Notes: a model not told the origin generated them from the letters alone. Shown: positions 17,165-26,154, counted from the stretch's first letter. The stretch is 64,000 bases of DNA from Flavobacterium hiemivividum (GCF_004349145.1 NZ_SMFO01000001.1:310001-374000), one strand, 5' to 3'. Made by a program: numbers and translations.

Positions 17165-17842
17165 ATGAAAGCGATATTCTCTACTATAAAAATTCAGGTT
17201 AACGAAAAAATTTATGTAAAAGATCCTGAAACCTCCGTGCTAGGAAAAAATATCATAAAGCAAAGCATCTTTTTGATTGAAGAAATAGGATTTGACAATT
17301 TCACTTTTAGAAAATTAGGTGCAAAAATTAACTCTAACGAAAGTTCCATCTATCGATACTTCGAAAACAAACATAAATTATTGTTGTATCTTTCTTCGTG
17401 GTACTGGAGTTGGATGGAATACAAACTAATTTTAGCAACAACCAACATCGATGATCCCTTCGAAAAGTTAAGAAAAGCGATCACTGTCGTAACAGAGAAA
17501 ATTGAAGATGACCTGGCTACAGAGTACATTAACGAATCAATTTTAAATAAAATAATCATTGCCGAATTCACCAAAACGCTACACACAAAAGAGGTAGATG
17601 AAGAAAACAAGGAAGGTTTCTTTCTAATTTACAAAAGAGTGATCAATCGTTTAGTAGAATTAATAACAGCAGTAAATCCTGAATATAAGTATGCTAAAAG
17701 TCTTGCTTCATCAATAATTGAAGGCGCGCTTCATCAACATTTTTTAAGAGATCATTTAAAAACTATTACAAACTGTAACGAAGAAATTTCACCCACTGAT
17801 TTCTACATTGACCTTCTTGAGAATTTACTAAAAAACAAATAA
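17165..17842 (+). CDS. TetR/AcrR-family transcriptional regulator
   Basis: A 225-residue repressor-type regulator. The helix-turn-helix occupies about residues 30-75 (IIKQSIFLIEEIGF, FTFRKLGAKINSNESSIYRYF), ending in the typical YRYFENKHKLL. The remainder is a helical ligand-binding and dimerisation domain. It starts 22 bases past a perfect 21-base palindrome that probably is its operator. It is followed after 3 bases by the ABC transporter gene, so it very likely controls its own operon of ABC protein, adaptor and outer-membrane channel. The inducing ligand is not predictable. Confidence 0.88.
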   Translation: MKAIFSTIKIQVNEKIYVKDPETSVLGKNIIKQSIFLIEEIGFDNFTFRKLGAKINSNESSIYRYFENKHKLLLYLSSWYWSWMEYKLILATTNIDDPFEKLRKAITVVTEKIEDDLATEYINESILNKIIIAEFTKTLHTKEVDEENKEGFFLIYKRVINRLVELITAVNPEYKYAKSLASSIIEGALHQHFLRDHLKTITNCNEEISPTDFYIDLLENLLKNK

Positions 17843-17845
17843 ACC

Positions 17846-19516
17846 ATGACTCCCTTACAACGACTCTACAACTTATTAAAGCTCGACAAGAAAGATGTTA
17901 CCCAACTAATCTTTTATGCTATAATAGCAGGATTAGTGAGTTTATCATTGCCATTGGGAATTCAAGCCATCATAAATTTCATTCAATCAGGCAGGGTAAG
18001 TGCCTCATGGATTGTGCTAATTATTCTTGTAGTTTTTGGAGTTGCATTAGTTGGGCTTCTTTCCTTAATGCAATTACGAATTACTGAAAACCTCCAGCAA
18101 AAAATTTTTGTGCGCTCTTCCTTTGAATTTGCAGCACGTTTACCCAAAATAAAATTTGAAGAATTATACTACAATTATCCTCCTGAATTAGCAAATCGTT
18201 TCTTTGATACCTTAACAGTTCAAAAAGGAACTTCAAAGTTACTATTAGATTTTTCTGCAGCGTTACTTCAAATCGTTTTTGGAATCATACTCCTATCGCT
18301 ATACCATCCGTTTTTCATAATTTTTGGAGTGCTTTTGGTTTTTCTTCTATACTTCATTTTTAAGTTTTCATACAATAGCGGCTTAAAAACGAGTTTAAAA
18401 GAATCTAAATACAAATACAAAGTAGCAAGCTGGCTTCAGGAGATAGCGCGGAACAATTATAGCTTTAGAAACGAACTGAACTTCACGTTTGCACTAGAAA
18501 AAAATGACGAACTAGTCGCTACATATATAGACCACAGGGAAAAGCATTTTAATATAATAAAGAGGCAATTTACCCAACTGATCTTTTTCAAAATTATTAT
18601 TACCGCAGGATTACTATCCGTTGGAGGTTATTTAGTTCTTAGCCAGGAAATGAATATCGGACAATTTGTAGCTGCTGAAATCATTATTTTGTTAGTAATA
18701 AACTCGGTTGAAAAAATAATTATTGGACTAGAAACTTTCTATGATGTTTTAACTTCTGTCGAAAAAATTGGACAAGTTACTGACATGAATTTAGAAGAAG
18801 AGTCAATCAACCCTGTACCGAATTGTTTCACGGAGATCACCTTAGAAACAGAGAACTTGTGTTTTCACTTTCCTGATTCAGATCGTACTATATTAAATAC
18901 TATTACATTAAAAATTGAACAAGGAGAAAAAATATCCCTTGACGGAGAAAACGCATCTGGTAAAACAACGCTCATTCGTGTATTGTCTGGTTTAATGCAA
19001 CCTACATCAGGTTCACTTTTTATCAATGATGATACTTTTCAGAAAATTGATTTAAAGCAATATCGATCACAAATAGGCAGTATTATCAAAGGAGAAGCTC
19101 TGTTTGAAGGAACGATTCTTGAAAACATTGCTTTTAACGATAAAACAATAACTCAAGAGGATTTAAAATGGGCAATAGATGCAGTCCAGCTAACTACATT
19201 AATTAAAACATTTCCCAACGGACTAAATACTAAAGTCTTTCCAGAAGGCCGACAATTATCTTCTTCAAATGCTCAAAAAATACTCTTAGCAAGGAGCATT
19301 ATTCATAAACCAAAAATCCTATTTTATGAAGATCCTACGGATGCTATGGACGAAAAAGTAGCTAATGAGATTATTGATTTTATAACTTCTGATAAAAACA
19401 ACTGGACCATAATTGTTTCATCCAAAAATCCGTATTGGAAAACTAAATCTACCCGAAACATTACGATGCAAAATGGTCAAGTCCTTTTAGATACTAAAAA
19501 ACAAAAAGATGCTTAA
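17846..19516 (+). CDS. ABC transporter, fused permease and degenerate ATP-binding domain
   Basis: A 556-residue half-transporter. It has a type-1 exporter membrane domain with about six helices (residues 15-310) and a nucleotide-binding domain (330-550). The Walker A motif GENASGKTT is intact. Other key positions are altered: the Q-loop reads IIKGEALF without glutamine, the signature reads LSSSN instead of LSGGQ, and the Walker B end is ILFYEDPTD with the usual DE reversed. The switch histidine region reads IIVSSKNPYW. It could bind ATP but may hydrolyse it poorly. The gene overlaps the HlyD-family gene by 8 bases and is followed by a TolC-family gene, the layout of a type I export system. 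No dedicated peptidase domain is present. Confidence 0.88.
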   Translation: MTPLQRLYNLLKLDKKDVTQLIFYAIIAGLVSLSLPLGIQAIINFIQSGRVSASWIVLIILVVFGVALVGLLSLMQLRITENLQQKIFVRSSFEFAARLPKIKFEELYYNYPPELANRFFDTLTVQKGTSKLLLDFSAALLQIVFGIILLSLYHPFFIIFGVLLVFLLYFIFKFSYNSGLKTSLKESKYKYKVASWLQEIARNNYSFRNELNFTFALEKNDELVATYIDHREKHFNIIKRQFTQLIFFKIIITAGLLSVGGYLVLSQEMNIGQFVAAEIIILLVINSVEKIIIGLETFYDVLTSVEKIGQVTDMNLEEESINPVPNCFTEITLETENLCFHFPDSDRTILNTITLKIEQGEKISLDGENASGKTTLIRVLSGLMQPTSGSLFINDDTFQKIDLKQYRSQIGSIIKGEALFEGTILENIAFNDKTITQEDLKWAIDAVQLTTLIKTFPNGLNTKVFPEGRQLSSSNAQKILLARSIIHKPKILFYEDPTDAMDEKVANEIIDFITSDKNNWTIIVSSKNPYWKTKSTRNITMQNGQVLLDTKKQKDA

Positions 19517-20849
19517 TATATCTGACAATAATAAACCTAAGCTTCAATCTTTGGACAAATACAAGACAATCCAAAATTTGAATAATAAAGCGCAATACAA
19601 AGTCTTAAATAGAATAATAGCACTAATTGCGCTAATTGGGATTGGTGCATTATTCTTGCCTTGGACACAGAACATATCTGGATCTGGTGCCGTTACAACT
19701 TTGAAACCAAACCAAAGACCACAATCGATTCAGAGTGTGATATCTGGTCGCATTGAAAAATGGTACGTTCAAGAAGGCGATTTCGTAAATAAAGGAGATA
19801 CTATTTTATTCATCTCCGAAATCAAAGAAGACTATATGGATCCCAATCTTGTAGAAAACACCAAAAACCAAGTCAATGCAAAGAAACAATCTTTACAGTC
19901 TTATGGTTCGAAAGTGACTACCCTTTCAAATCAAATTAGTTCTATTGAAATCGAAAAAAAATTAAAATTAGAACAAGCCAATAACAAAATCAAACAATCG
20001 CTTCTTAAAATAAAAAGTGATAGTATCGATCTTGTTGCGGCAAAAACACATTTAAAAATTGCCAATACACAATACAACAGATCGCTTCAGCTAAACCTAG
20101 AAGGCTTGAAGCCGATGACCGATGTGGAAGAAAAAAGATTAAAACTTCAAGAAGTAGACGCCAAAATTATAACCCAAGAAAACAAACTTCTTACTAGTAA
20201 AAACGAGTACATCAACTCTAAGGTAGAAACCAATAGGATCAATGCTGAATATGCAGAGAAGGTTGCAAAAGCCCAAAGTGATCAATATACCGCTTTAAGC
20301 AATCAGTACGACACCCAAGCTCAAGTAAGTAAGCTTGAAAATCAATACGCTAATTATAGTATTAGAAATGGCATGTACTATATAAAAGCGGCACAAAACG
20401 GCTACATCAATAGAGTCTTACAATCTGGAATTGGAGAAACAATTAAAGAAGGGACTCCCATCGTTACAGTTATGCCTGCAGTATATGACATCGCAGTAGA
20501 AACATATGTAAGCCCTATAGATTTACCATTAATTAGACGAGGCGAGAAAGTCAGAGTTTGGTTTGATGGCTGGCCAACGATCGTCTTCTCCGGATGGCCT
20601 GACATATCGTATGGTACTTTTGGAGGAAAAATAGTCGCTATCGAAAATTTTATAAGTGATAATGGAAAGTACAGAGTACTGATCGCTCCAGATAAAAATG
20701 AAGCCAACTGGCCGCAACGACTCAATATAGGCGCTGGCGCACAAACAATTGCGCTTTTAGACACAGTTCCTATCTGGTTTGAAATTTGGAGAACTTTAAA
20801 CGGCTTCCCTCCTAACTATTATAAAAATGAAACTAAAGCAAAGAAATAA
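19509..20849 (+). CDS. HlyD-family periplasmic adaptor subunit
   Basis: A 446-residue membrane-fusion protein linking an inner-membrane exporter to a TolC-like channel. One transmembrane helix lies near residues 36-55 (IIALIALIGIGALFLPW). The first half-lipoyl segment is SVISGRIEKWYVQEGDFVNKG, with residues 110-290 forming a long coiled-coil hairpin rich in Lys, Glu, Gln and Asn. The second half-lipoyl segment and beta-barrel (AAQNGYINRVL, VRVWFDGWPTIVF) follow. It overlaps its neighbours by 8 bases and 1 base, indicating translational coupling within the export operon. Confidence 0.9.
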   Translation: MLNISDNNKPKLQSLDKYKTIQNLNNKAQYKVLNRIIALIALIGIGALFLPWTQNISGSGAVTTLKPNQRPQSIQSVISGRIEKWYVQEGDFVNKGDTILFISEIKEDYMDPNLVENTKNQVNAKKQSLQSYGSKVTTLSNQISSIEIEKKLKLEQANNKIKQSLLKIKSDSIDLVAAKTHLKIANTQYNRSLQLNLEGLKPMTDVEEKRLKLQEVDAKIITQENKLLTSKNEYINSKVETNRINAEYAEKVAKAQSDQYTALSNQYDTQAQVSKLENQYANYSIRNGMYYIKAAQNGYINRVLQSGIGETIKEGTPIVTVMPAVYDIAVETYVSPIDLPLIRRGEKVRVWFDGWPTIVFSGWPDISYGTFGGKIVAIENFISDNGKYRVLIAPDKNEANWPQRLNIGAGAQTIALLDTVPIWFEIWRTLNGFPPNYYKNETKAKK

Positions 20850-22237
20850 TGAAACAGCTACTTCTCGGCTTTCTATTTTTGGGATTTTCTGCCTTCGGTC
20901 AAAAAGACAAGACAAACGAATTGACGTACAACGAATATCTGGGATATGTAAAAAAATACCATCCGCTGGTGAAAAACGCAAATCTAGAAATTAACAAAGC
21001 CCAAGCTAATCTCATGATGGCCCGCGGTGGCTTTGACCCTAAAATCGAAGTTGATTTTAATAAAAAACAATTCAAAGACAAGGAATATTACTCGATTTTG
21101 AACAGTAGCTTTAAAATCCCTACTTGGTACGGAATTGAAATTAAAGCTGGTTTTGATAACAACGAAGGAATTTATTTAAACCCAGAAAATACAGTTCCAA
21201 ATCAAGGTTTAACATCCCTTGGTATAAATATTCCTTTGGGACAGGGTTTGCTAATCAACCAACGAATGGCCGATGTGAGGAGAGCAAAAATACAGATTCA
21301 ACTGAGCCAGGCCGAAAAAAAACTAAACGCCATCAGCGTTTTGTATGATGCTTCCTTATCTTACTTTAATTGGAAAAAAGCCCACAACGAAGTTGTATTA
21401 TACGAAAGTTATAAAGCCAATGCCGAAAATAGATACAAAGGCATTCAATCTTTAATTAAACACGGCGACAAACCAGCAATTGACAGCATCGAAGCGGGAA
21501 TCATCGTTAAAAATAGATTTCTTAGTTTAGAAGATGCTACATTAAAACTAAACAAAGCGCGATTAGAATTATCGAATTTCCTTTGGTTAGAAGATAATAT
21601 TCCGTTAGAACTTTCGGAGGAACTTATTCCTGAAATCCAATTGGAATTAACAATTCAAGAAACATTAAAAACAAATGACTTAGTAAACCAGAATTTCGAC
21701 ATTACTAATCATCCAAAAATAAATGCACTTACTTCGAAAATAGGTATTCTAACTATCGAAAAAAAATTAAAAGCGAATATGCTATTACCAAAAGTCGATA
21801 TTGGTTACACATACTTGTCAGAACCAAGTTATATTGATAATTATCAATTTCAAGATTATAAAATTGGATTAGACTTTTATTTCCCTTTGTTTCTAAGAAA
21901 AGAACGTGGAAGTCTGAAGTTAGCGAAATACAAAATTCAAGAAACCGAATTCATATTGAATTTAGAAAAAATACAATTGACCAATAAAATCAATGCACAG
22001 AAACTCGAAATCGAATCCCTTTCGAAACAAAAAAATTTAATTAAAGACTTAGTAAAAGACAATCGGACGATGCTAAAAGCAGAAGAGCGGCTATTCTCAA
22101 TTGGTGAGAGCTCCCTTTTTTTAATCAACACTAGAGAAAATAATTTAGTAAGTGCTCAACTTGCACAAATCACATTAGAGAATCGATTTTACATTTCTAA
22201 TTCGGAACTTTTTAAAATTATAGCCAATCCTGAATAA
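20849..22237 (+). CDS. TolC-family outer-membrane efflux protein
   Basis: A 462-residue outer-membrane channel protein with a signal peptide (LLLGFLFLGFSAFGQ). It contains the duplicated alpha-helical hairpin and short strand layout of TolC: LTYNEYLGYVKKYHPLVKNA at the start of repeat 1 and a long helix ending SSLFLINTRENNLVSAQLA in repeat 2. It is the last gene of the tetR-ABC-HlyD-TolC operon and starts one base inside the HlyD gene. Together the three would form a continuous conduit from cytoplasm to exterior. The cargo could be a small toxic compound or a peptide; none is encoded nearby. Confidence 0.88.
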   Translation: MKQLLLGFLFLGFSAFGQKDKTNELTYNEYLGYVKKYHPLVKNANLEINKAQANLMMARGGFDPKIEVDFNKKQFKDKEYYSILNSSFKIPTWYGIEIKAGFDNNEGIYLNPENTVPNQGLTSLGINIPLGQGLLINQRMADVRRAKIQIQLSQAEKKLNAISVLYDASLSYFNWKKAHNEVVLYESYKANAENRYKGIQSLIKHGDKPAIDSIEAGIIVKNRFLSLEDATLKLNKARLELSNFLWLEDNIPLELSEELIPEIQLELTIQETLKTNDLVNQNFDITNHPKINALTSKIGILTIEKKLKANMLLPKVDIGYTYLSEPSYIDNYQFQDYKIGLDFYFPLFLRKERGSLKLAKYKIQETEFILNLEKIQLTNKINAQKLEIESLSKQKNLIKDLVKDNRTMLKAEERLFSIGESSLFLINTRENNLVSAQLAQITLENRFYISNSELFKIIANPE

Positions 22238-22252
22238 ATAATTTTAAAATTG

Positions 22253-22260
22253 TACTTTTG
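22253..22260 (+). promoter_or_regulatory. -7 promoter box of map
   Basis: TACTTTTG sits 20 bases before the map start codon. No TTG is at the standard distance. It separates map transcription from the export operon upstream. Confidence 0.5.
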
Positions 22261-22280
22261 CAAGCTGAAAATATCAAATT

Positions 22281-23099
22281 ATGATTATAGTTAAATCTCG
22301 TGAAGAAATAGAATTAATGCGCGAAAGTGCTTTAATAGTATCGAAAACATTAGGAATGATTGCTTCCGAAATAAAAGAGGGAGTTACCACTCTCTATTTA
22401 GATAAATTAGCCGAAGAATTCATTCGTGACCATGGAGCAGTCCCTAGTTTCCTTGGTTTATATGACTTCCCGAATTCCCTTTGCATGAGTCCAAACTCAC
22501 AAGTAGTTCATGGAATACCTAATAATAAACCTTTAGAAAGTGGCGATGTAATATCAGTAGATTGTGGTGCTTTTAAAAATGGCTACCATGGTGACCACGC
22601 ATATTCCTTTGAAATTGGCGAAGTCGCTCCCGAAACAAAAAAATTATTACAAATTACCAAGGAATCATTATACGTCGGTATCCGCGAATTTAAAGCCGGA
22701 AATCGCGTAGAAGATGTTGGTAATGCGATTCAAAAATATACTGAAGCACATGGTTACGGAGTCGTTCGTGAGTTAGTAGGACATGGACTTGGTCAAAAAA
22801 TGCACGAAGATCCTGAAATGCCTAATTATGGAAAACGCGGTCGCGGAAAACTTTTTGTAGAAGGAATGGTTGTAGCAATTGAGCCCATGATCAACTTGGG
22901 AACAAAAAACATCAAGCAGCACAAAGACGGTTGGACAATCACCACCGCCGATGGAAAACCGAGTGCCCATTTTGAGCACGATGTAGCGCTTGTAGATGGC
23001 AAACCAGAAATATTATCCACATTTGCTTATATATATCAAGCATTAGGAATTGTAAGTAATGAGGAGGATGAGTTTAGAAAAGTACCTTTAGTACTATAA
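22281..23099 (+). CDS. map: Type I methionine aminopeptidase
   Basis: This cytosolic metalloenzyme removes the initiator methionine from nascent proteins. Length is 272 residues, normal for type I. The five metal ligands are all visible: D94 (SVDCGAF), D105 (YHGDHAY), H168 (VGHGLGQ), E201 (AIEPMI) and E232 (HFEHDVA). The promoter box at 22253 suggests independent expression; no terminator is evident before the GxxExxY unit. Confidence 0.97.
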   Translation: MIIVKSREEIELMRESALIVSKTLGMIASEIKEGVTTLYLDKLAEEFIRDHGAVPSFLGLYDFPNSLCMSPNSQVVHGIPNNKPLESGDVISVDCGAFKNGYHGDHAYSFEIGEVAPETKKLLQITKESLYVGIREFKAGNRVEDVGNAIQKYTEAHGYGVVRELVGHGLGQKMHEDPEMPNYGKRGRGKLFVEGMVVAIEPMINLGTKNIKQHKDGWTITTADGKPSAHFEHDVALVDGKPEILSTFAYIYQALGIVSNEEDEFRKVPLVL

Positions 23100-23113
23100 C
23101 ATTTCAAGAACGT

Positions 23114-23150
23114 CACAAATAACACAGATTTCACTAATTTTCACAGATTT
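23114..23150 (+). repeat. Left iteron array flanking the GxxExxY gene
   Basis: Four near-identical units of 9-10 bases follow each other: CACAAATAA, CACAGATTT, CACTAATTTT, CACAGATTT. The last three (23123-23149) match the reverse complement of the right-hand array (23531-23557) at 24 of 27 bases. The array ends 3 bases before the start codon. Confidence 0.8.
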
Positions 23151-23153
23151 AAT

Positions 23154-23528
23154 ATGGAAGAATTTTATTTAAAAGATGAAACTTTCAAGATTTTAGGATT
23201 ATGCATGGAAGCGCATAAAATTTTAGGGAAAGGTCATAGTGAAAACGTGTATGGTGACGCTCTTGAGTATGAGTTTAAACTTAACAATATTCCTTATGAA
23301 AGGGAAAAGCAATATAATATCCCTTATAAAGATATTATTTTACCAAGATATTATTTTTCTGATTTTACAGCTTTTGGACAAATTATTTTAGAAATAAAAG
23401 CTATTCAAACATTAACTAGTGGAGAAGTAAAACAGACATTAAATTATCTTGCTGCTTCAAAAAATAAAATTGGCTTATTAGTCAATTTTGGAGAAGACAG
23501 TTTAAAATATAAAAGAATTATTTTATAA
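23154..23528 (+). CDS. GxxExxY protein (PD-(D/E)XK-like small protein)
   Basis: A 124-residue protein named for its motif GHSENVY (G27, E30, Y33). It contains the conserved downstream segments DFTAFGQIILEIKAI (about residues 79-93) and SGEVKQTLNYLAASK. Together these resemble the D...ExK layout of the PD-(D/E)XK nuclease fold, so a DNA-processing role is possible. No activity is established as far as I know. It is bounded on both sides by inverted arrays of a CAC(A/G)GATTT repeat and sits between two unrelated genes, like a small inserted unit. Its start is 3 bases from the left array and its stop 2 bases from the right one. Confidence 0.88.
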   Translation: MEEFYLKDETFKILGLCMEAHKILGKGHSENVYGDALEYEFKLNNIPYEREKQYNIPYKDIILPRYYFSDFTAFGQIILEIKAIQTLTSGEVKQTLNYLAASKNKIGLLVNFGEDSLKYKRIIL

Positions 23529-23530
23529 AT

Positions 23531-23557
23531 AATCTGTGAAAATCCGTGTAATCTGTG
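23531..23557 (-). repeat. Right iteron array flanking the GxxExxY gene
   Basis: On the minus strand three units, CACAGATTA, CACGGATTTT and CACAGATT, mirror the left array with three mismatches in 27 bases. The two arrays together form a 27-base inverted repeat around the gene. Confidence 0.8.
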
Positions 23558-23574
23558 TTTAAAATTTTTACTTT

Positions 23575-24345
23575 ATGAAATCAGCTTTCAAGCTTATTCT
23601 TAATACAATTCCTCGTCCACTGCTTATTCGTTTAAGTTATGTAGCGCGTCCTATTATTGCATTTTCGCTAAAAGGAAACAAATTTACTGATCCTATTGAC
23701 GGAAAAAGTTTCAAATCGATGTTGCCTTATGGGTATGAAATACAGCGTAACAATGTACTTTCGCCAAGCACACTTTCACTTGAAAGACATCGTTTATTAT
23801 GGTTGTATCTAAATGAGCAAACTGATTTTTTCACTTCTAAAGAAAAGAAGAAAGTGTTGCACTTTGCGCCAGAACAAGCTTTCTATAAATTATTTAGAAA
23901 TCAGAAAAATCTAGATTATACTACAACGGATTTATTTTCGCCGCTTGCAGATGTAAAAGCAGATATATGTAATTTACCTTTCGAGGATAATCAATATGAT
24001 GTTATTCTTTGCAATCACGTTTTAGAGCACATTCCAGATGATACTAAGGCAATGCAGGAATTGTATCGCGTTTTGAAACCTGGCGGAATGGCCATCTTGC
24101 AAATCCCACAAGACTTATCAAGAGCAACAACATTCTCTGATGATACGATCACAGACCAAAAAGAGCGCGCAAAGATATTTGGACAATACGATCATGTGCG
24201 TATTTATGGTCGTGATTATTTTGATAAATTGAGAAGCATAGGATTTAAAGTTATGGAGGAAGATTACACCAATAAAATTGCTCCAGAACTGGTAGAAAAA
24301 TATTGCTTGGCAAAAGGAGAAATCATTCCTGTTTGCTTTAAATAG
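23575..24345 (+). CDS. Class I SAM-dependent methyltransferase
   Basis: A 256-residue methyltransferase of the Methyltransf_11 type. Motif I is an unusual KVLHFAPEQAFY (about residues 98-109), with Pro-Glu replacing the common glycine pair, as in a known subgroup. The second acidic strand is TTDLFSPLADVKADI and the post-motif is YDVILCNHVLEHIPDD (about 142-157). The strand following it is VLKPGGMAILQIP. A basic N-terminus (NTIPRPLLIRLSYVARP) may lie at the membrane. It follows the GxxExxY unit by 17 bases. The substrate is unknown; candidates are a lipid, glycan or small molecule. Confidence 0.82.
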   Translation: MKSAFKLILNTIPRPLLIRLSYVARPIIAFSLKGNKFTDPIDGKSFKSMLPYGYEIQRNNVLSPSTLSLERHRLLWLYLNEQTDFFTSKEKKKVLHFAPEQAFYKLFRNQKNLDYTTTDLFSPLADVKADICNLPFEDNQYDVILCNHVLEHIPDDTKAMQELYRVLKPGGMAILQIPQDLSRATTFSDDTITDQKERAKIFGQYDHVRIYGRDYFDKLRSIGFKVMEEDYTNKIAPELVEKYCLAKGEIIPVCFK

Positions 24346-24389
24346 AGCATCGAATACTTATAAAAGTACTGGCATAATAATGGTACTGC

Positions 24390-24397
24390 TAAATTTG
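24390..24397 (+). promoter_or_regulatory. -7 promoter box upstream of the T9SS plug gene
   Basis: TAAATTTG matches TANNTTTG and lies 31 bases before the start codon. No -33 TTG is seen at the right spacing. Confidence 0.45.
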
Positions 24398-24428
24398 TTA
24401 CATTTACATATCCAGCAATATAAAACTT

Positions 24429-25685
24429 ATGCCTAATTCTTTTTTTCGAATAGTATTATTTCTTTTCATCTTTACTTCAGCTGCTGCACAAGTAGAAAAT
24501 GAAGTCGCTCCCCCATTTAACATCAAGACTGTTTCCTTTTTTCAAAACAATCAAAATGTTGTTCCGATATTTCCATTAGGCAGCGGATTCCAATTACAAT
24601 TTGATGATCTGTACGGCAATGAAGCCGATTATTATTACGAAATAATTCACTGCGACTACAACTGGAAACCGTCTGACATTCCGAAAAACGAATACTTACA
24701 AGGTTTTGACAACCAAAGAATTCAAGACTACACCAACTCTTTCAACACCTTACAAATCTATTCTCATTATTCGCTATCGATCCCTAATCAGCATACACAG
24801 CAGTTAAGAATAAGTGGAAACTACATGCTGAAGATTTTAAATAATGACAAAGAGACCGTATTTACAAGAAAATTTATTTTGTACGAAGATTTAGTAACTG
24901 TTCCCATTCAGGTAAAACGAGCAAGAACAGTAAGCAATGTAGAATACAAGCACAACCTGGACTTTTCTATAAAATCAAAAACTATCAATTTTCAAAATCC
25001 TTTGAAAAATCTAAAAGTGGCTATACTTCAAAATGGTAAATTCAATAGTGTAATAAAAAATATTCCACCGCAGTACACCATTGGTAATGATCTCATTTAT
25101 AAGTACGATAGTGAAACCCAATATTGGGCTGGTAACGAATTTTTATATTTCGAAAATAAAGATATCAAGGTGGCTAATAATAACATCTCAAGAGTTGATG
25201 CAAGTACCGCTATCTATAACGCCTATTTATATACCAATAATGCACGTGCAAATTTCCCATATTCTAATACAGAAGACATAAACGGTAACTTTGTCGTTCG
25301 CAATTTTAATAGTGAAAACAGTGCCATTGAAGCTGATTATGCTTGGGTCTATTTCAGTCTCTCCGCCCCCACTTTTAACAACGACAATGCTATCTATATC
25401 AACGGAATGTTCAATAATTATAGCCTGGCTCCTGAATTCAAGATGGATTACAATCCTAAAAAAGGAATTTATGAAAAAGCCCTTCTAATAAAACAAGGAT
25501 TTACAAATTTTGAATACGTAGCTGTTGATCGAAAAGGAGCTATCGATAGTGAAAATACAATAGACGGCAATTTTTATCAAACGGAAAATGATTACTCGGT
25601 TCTAGTTTACTATCGCGAAAACACAGATCGATATGACCGTGTAGTTGGCAAAGGAAATGCTAACTCCTTAAATATCATCAATTAA
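24429..25685 (+). CDS. Type IX secretion system plug protein (DUF5103)
   Basis: A 418-residue exported protein with a signal peptide (IVLFLFIFTSAAAQ). The sequence matches the DUF5103 family, whose Flavobacterium johnsoniae member plugs the periplasmic side of the giant T9SS translocon SprA. Landmarks are NNQNVVPIFPLGSGFQLQFDD, the EIIHCDYNWKPS block (about residues 76-87), and GNYMLKILNNDKETVFTRKF. The C-terminal part repeats GxFNxY-type segments. The plug limits leakage until a substrate complex docks. It supports a gliding-type Bacteroidota host; no other T9SS gene is in the window. Confidence 0.85.
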   Translation: MPNSFFRIVLFLFIFTSAAAQVENEVAPPFNIKTVSFFQNNQNVVPIFPLGSGFQLQFDDLYGNEADYYYEIIHCDYNWKPSDIPKNEYLQGFDNQRIQDYTNSFNTLQIYSHYSLSIPNQHTQQLRISGNYMLKILNNDKETVFTRKFILYEDLVTVPIQVKRARTVSNVEYKHNLDFSIKSKTINFQNPLKNLKVAILQNGKFNSVIKNIPPQYTIGNDLIYKYDSETQYWAGNEFLYFENKDIKVANNNISRVDASTAIYNAYLYTNNARANFPYSNTEDINGNFVVRNFNSENSAIEADYAWVYFSLSAPTFNNDNAIYINGMFNNYSLAPEFKMDYNPKKGIYEKALLIKQGFTNFEYVAVDRKGAIDSENTIDGNFYQTENDYSVLVYYRENTDRYDRVVGKGNANSLNIIN

Positions 25686-25727
25686 AAAAAAGATTTCAAA
25701 AAAGAACAATAGGCAATCAAAATTTTG

Positions 25728-25735
25728 TAGTTTTG
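25728..25735 (+). promoter_or_regulatory. -7 promoter box of apaG
   Basis: TAGTTTTG matches TANNTTTG, 32 bases before the apaG start. No clear -33 element. Confidence 0.45.
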
Positions 25736-25767
25736 TTATCTATTACACACTTAATTAGCATTTTATA

Positions 25768-26154
25768 ATGGTATCTCAAATAACAAGAGGCATAAAAATA
25801 TCAGTATTGACTAGTTTTGAAGGAACTTACTTCAAGAACTACAAGATCCACTTTGCCTTTAGTTATCAGGTGACGATCGAGAACCATAGTAAAGATTCTG
25901 TACAGCTAAATTCTCGCCATTGGGAAATTCATGACTCTTTAAACAATATCGAAATTGTTGATGGTGAAGGAGTCATTGGAAAAAAACCAGTTCTAAAACC
26001 TGGCGAACTTCACACCTACAGTTCTGGCTGTTTATTAGCCTCTCCTTACGGTGCTATGAAAGGCTATTTTAACATGATTAACTTTACTAGTACAAAATCC
26101 TTTAAAGTTTTTATACCTACATTTAAATTATGTGCTCCCTTTGCGCTTAATTAA
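25768..26154 (+). CDS. apaG: ApaG-domain protein
   Basis: A 128-residue immunoglobulin-like fold protein of the ApaG family, linked in enterobacteria to Co2+ resistance and Mg2+ efflux. It shows the family landmarks FAFSYQVTIENHS, LNSRHWEIHDS and the pyrophosphate-binding-like loop GEGVIGKKPVLKPGE (about residues 71-85), then YSSGCLLASPYGAMKG. Length is standard. It has its own promoter box. The exact role in Flavobacteria is not known. Confidence 0.92.
   Translation: MVSQITRGIKISVLTSFEGTYFKNYKIHFAFSYQVTIENHSKDSVQLNSRHWEIHDSLNNIEIVDGEGVIGKKPVLKPGELHTYSSGCLLASPYGAMKGYFNMINFTSTKSFKVFIPTFKLCAPFALN

Noticed and set aside
23114..23557. Possible CRISPR-like array beside the GxxExxY gene
   Set aside because: The repeats are 9-10 bases long, contiguous without spacers, and arranged as inverted arrays, so they do not fit a CRISPR.
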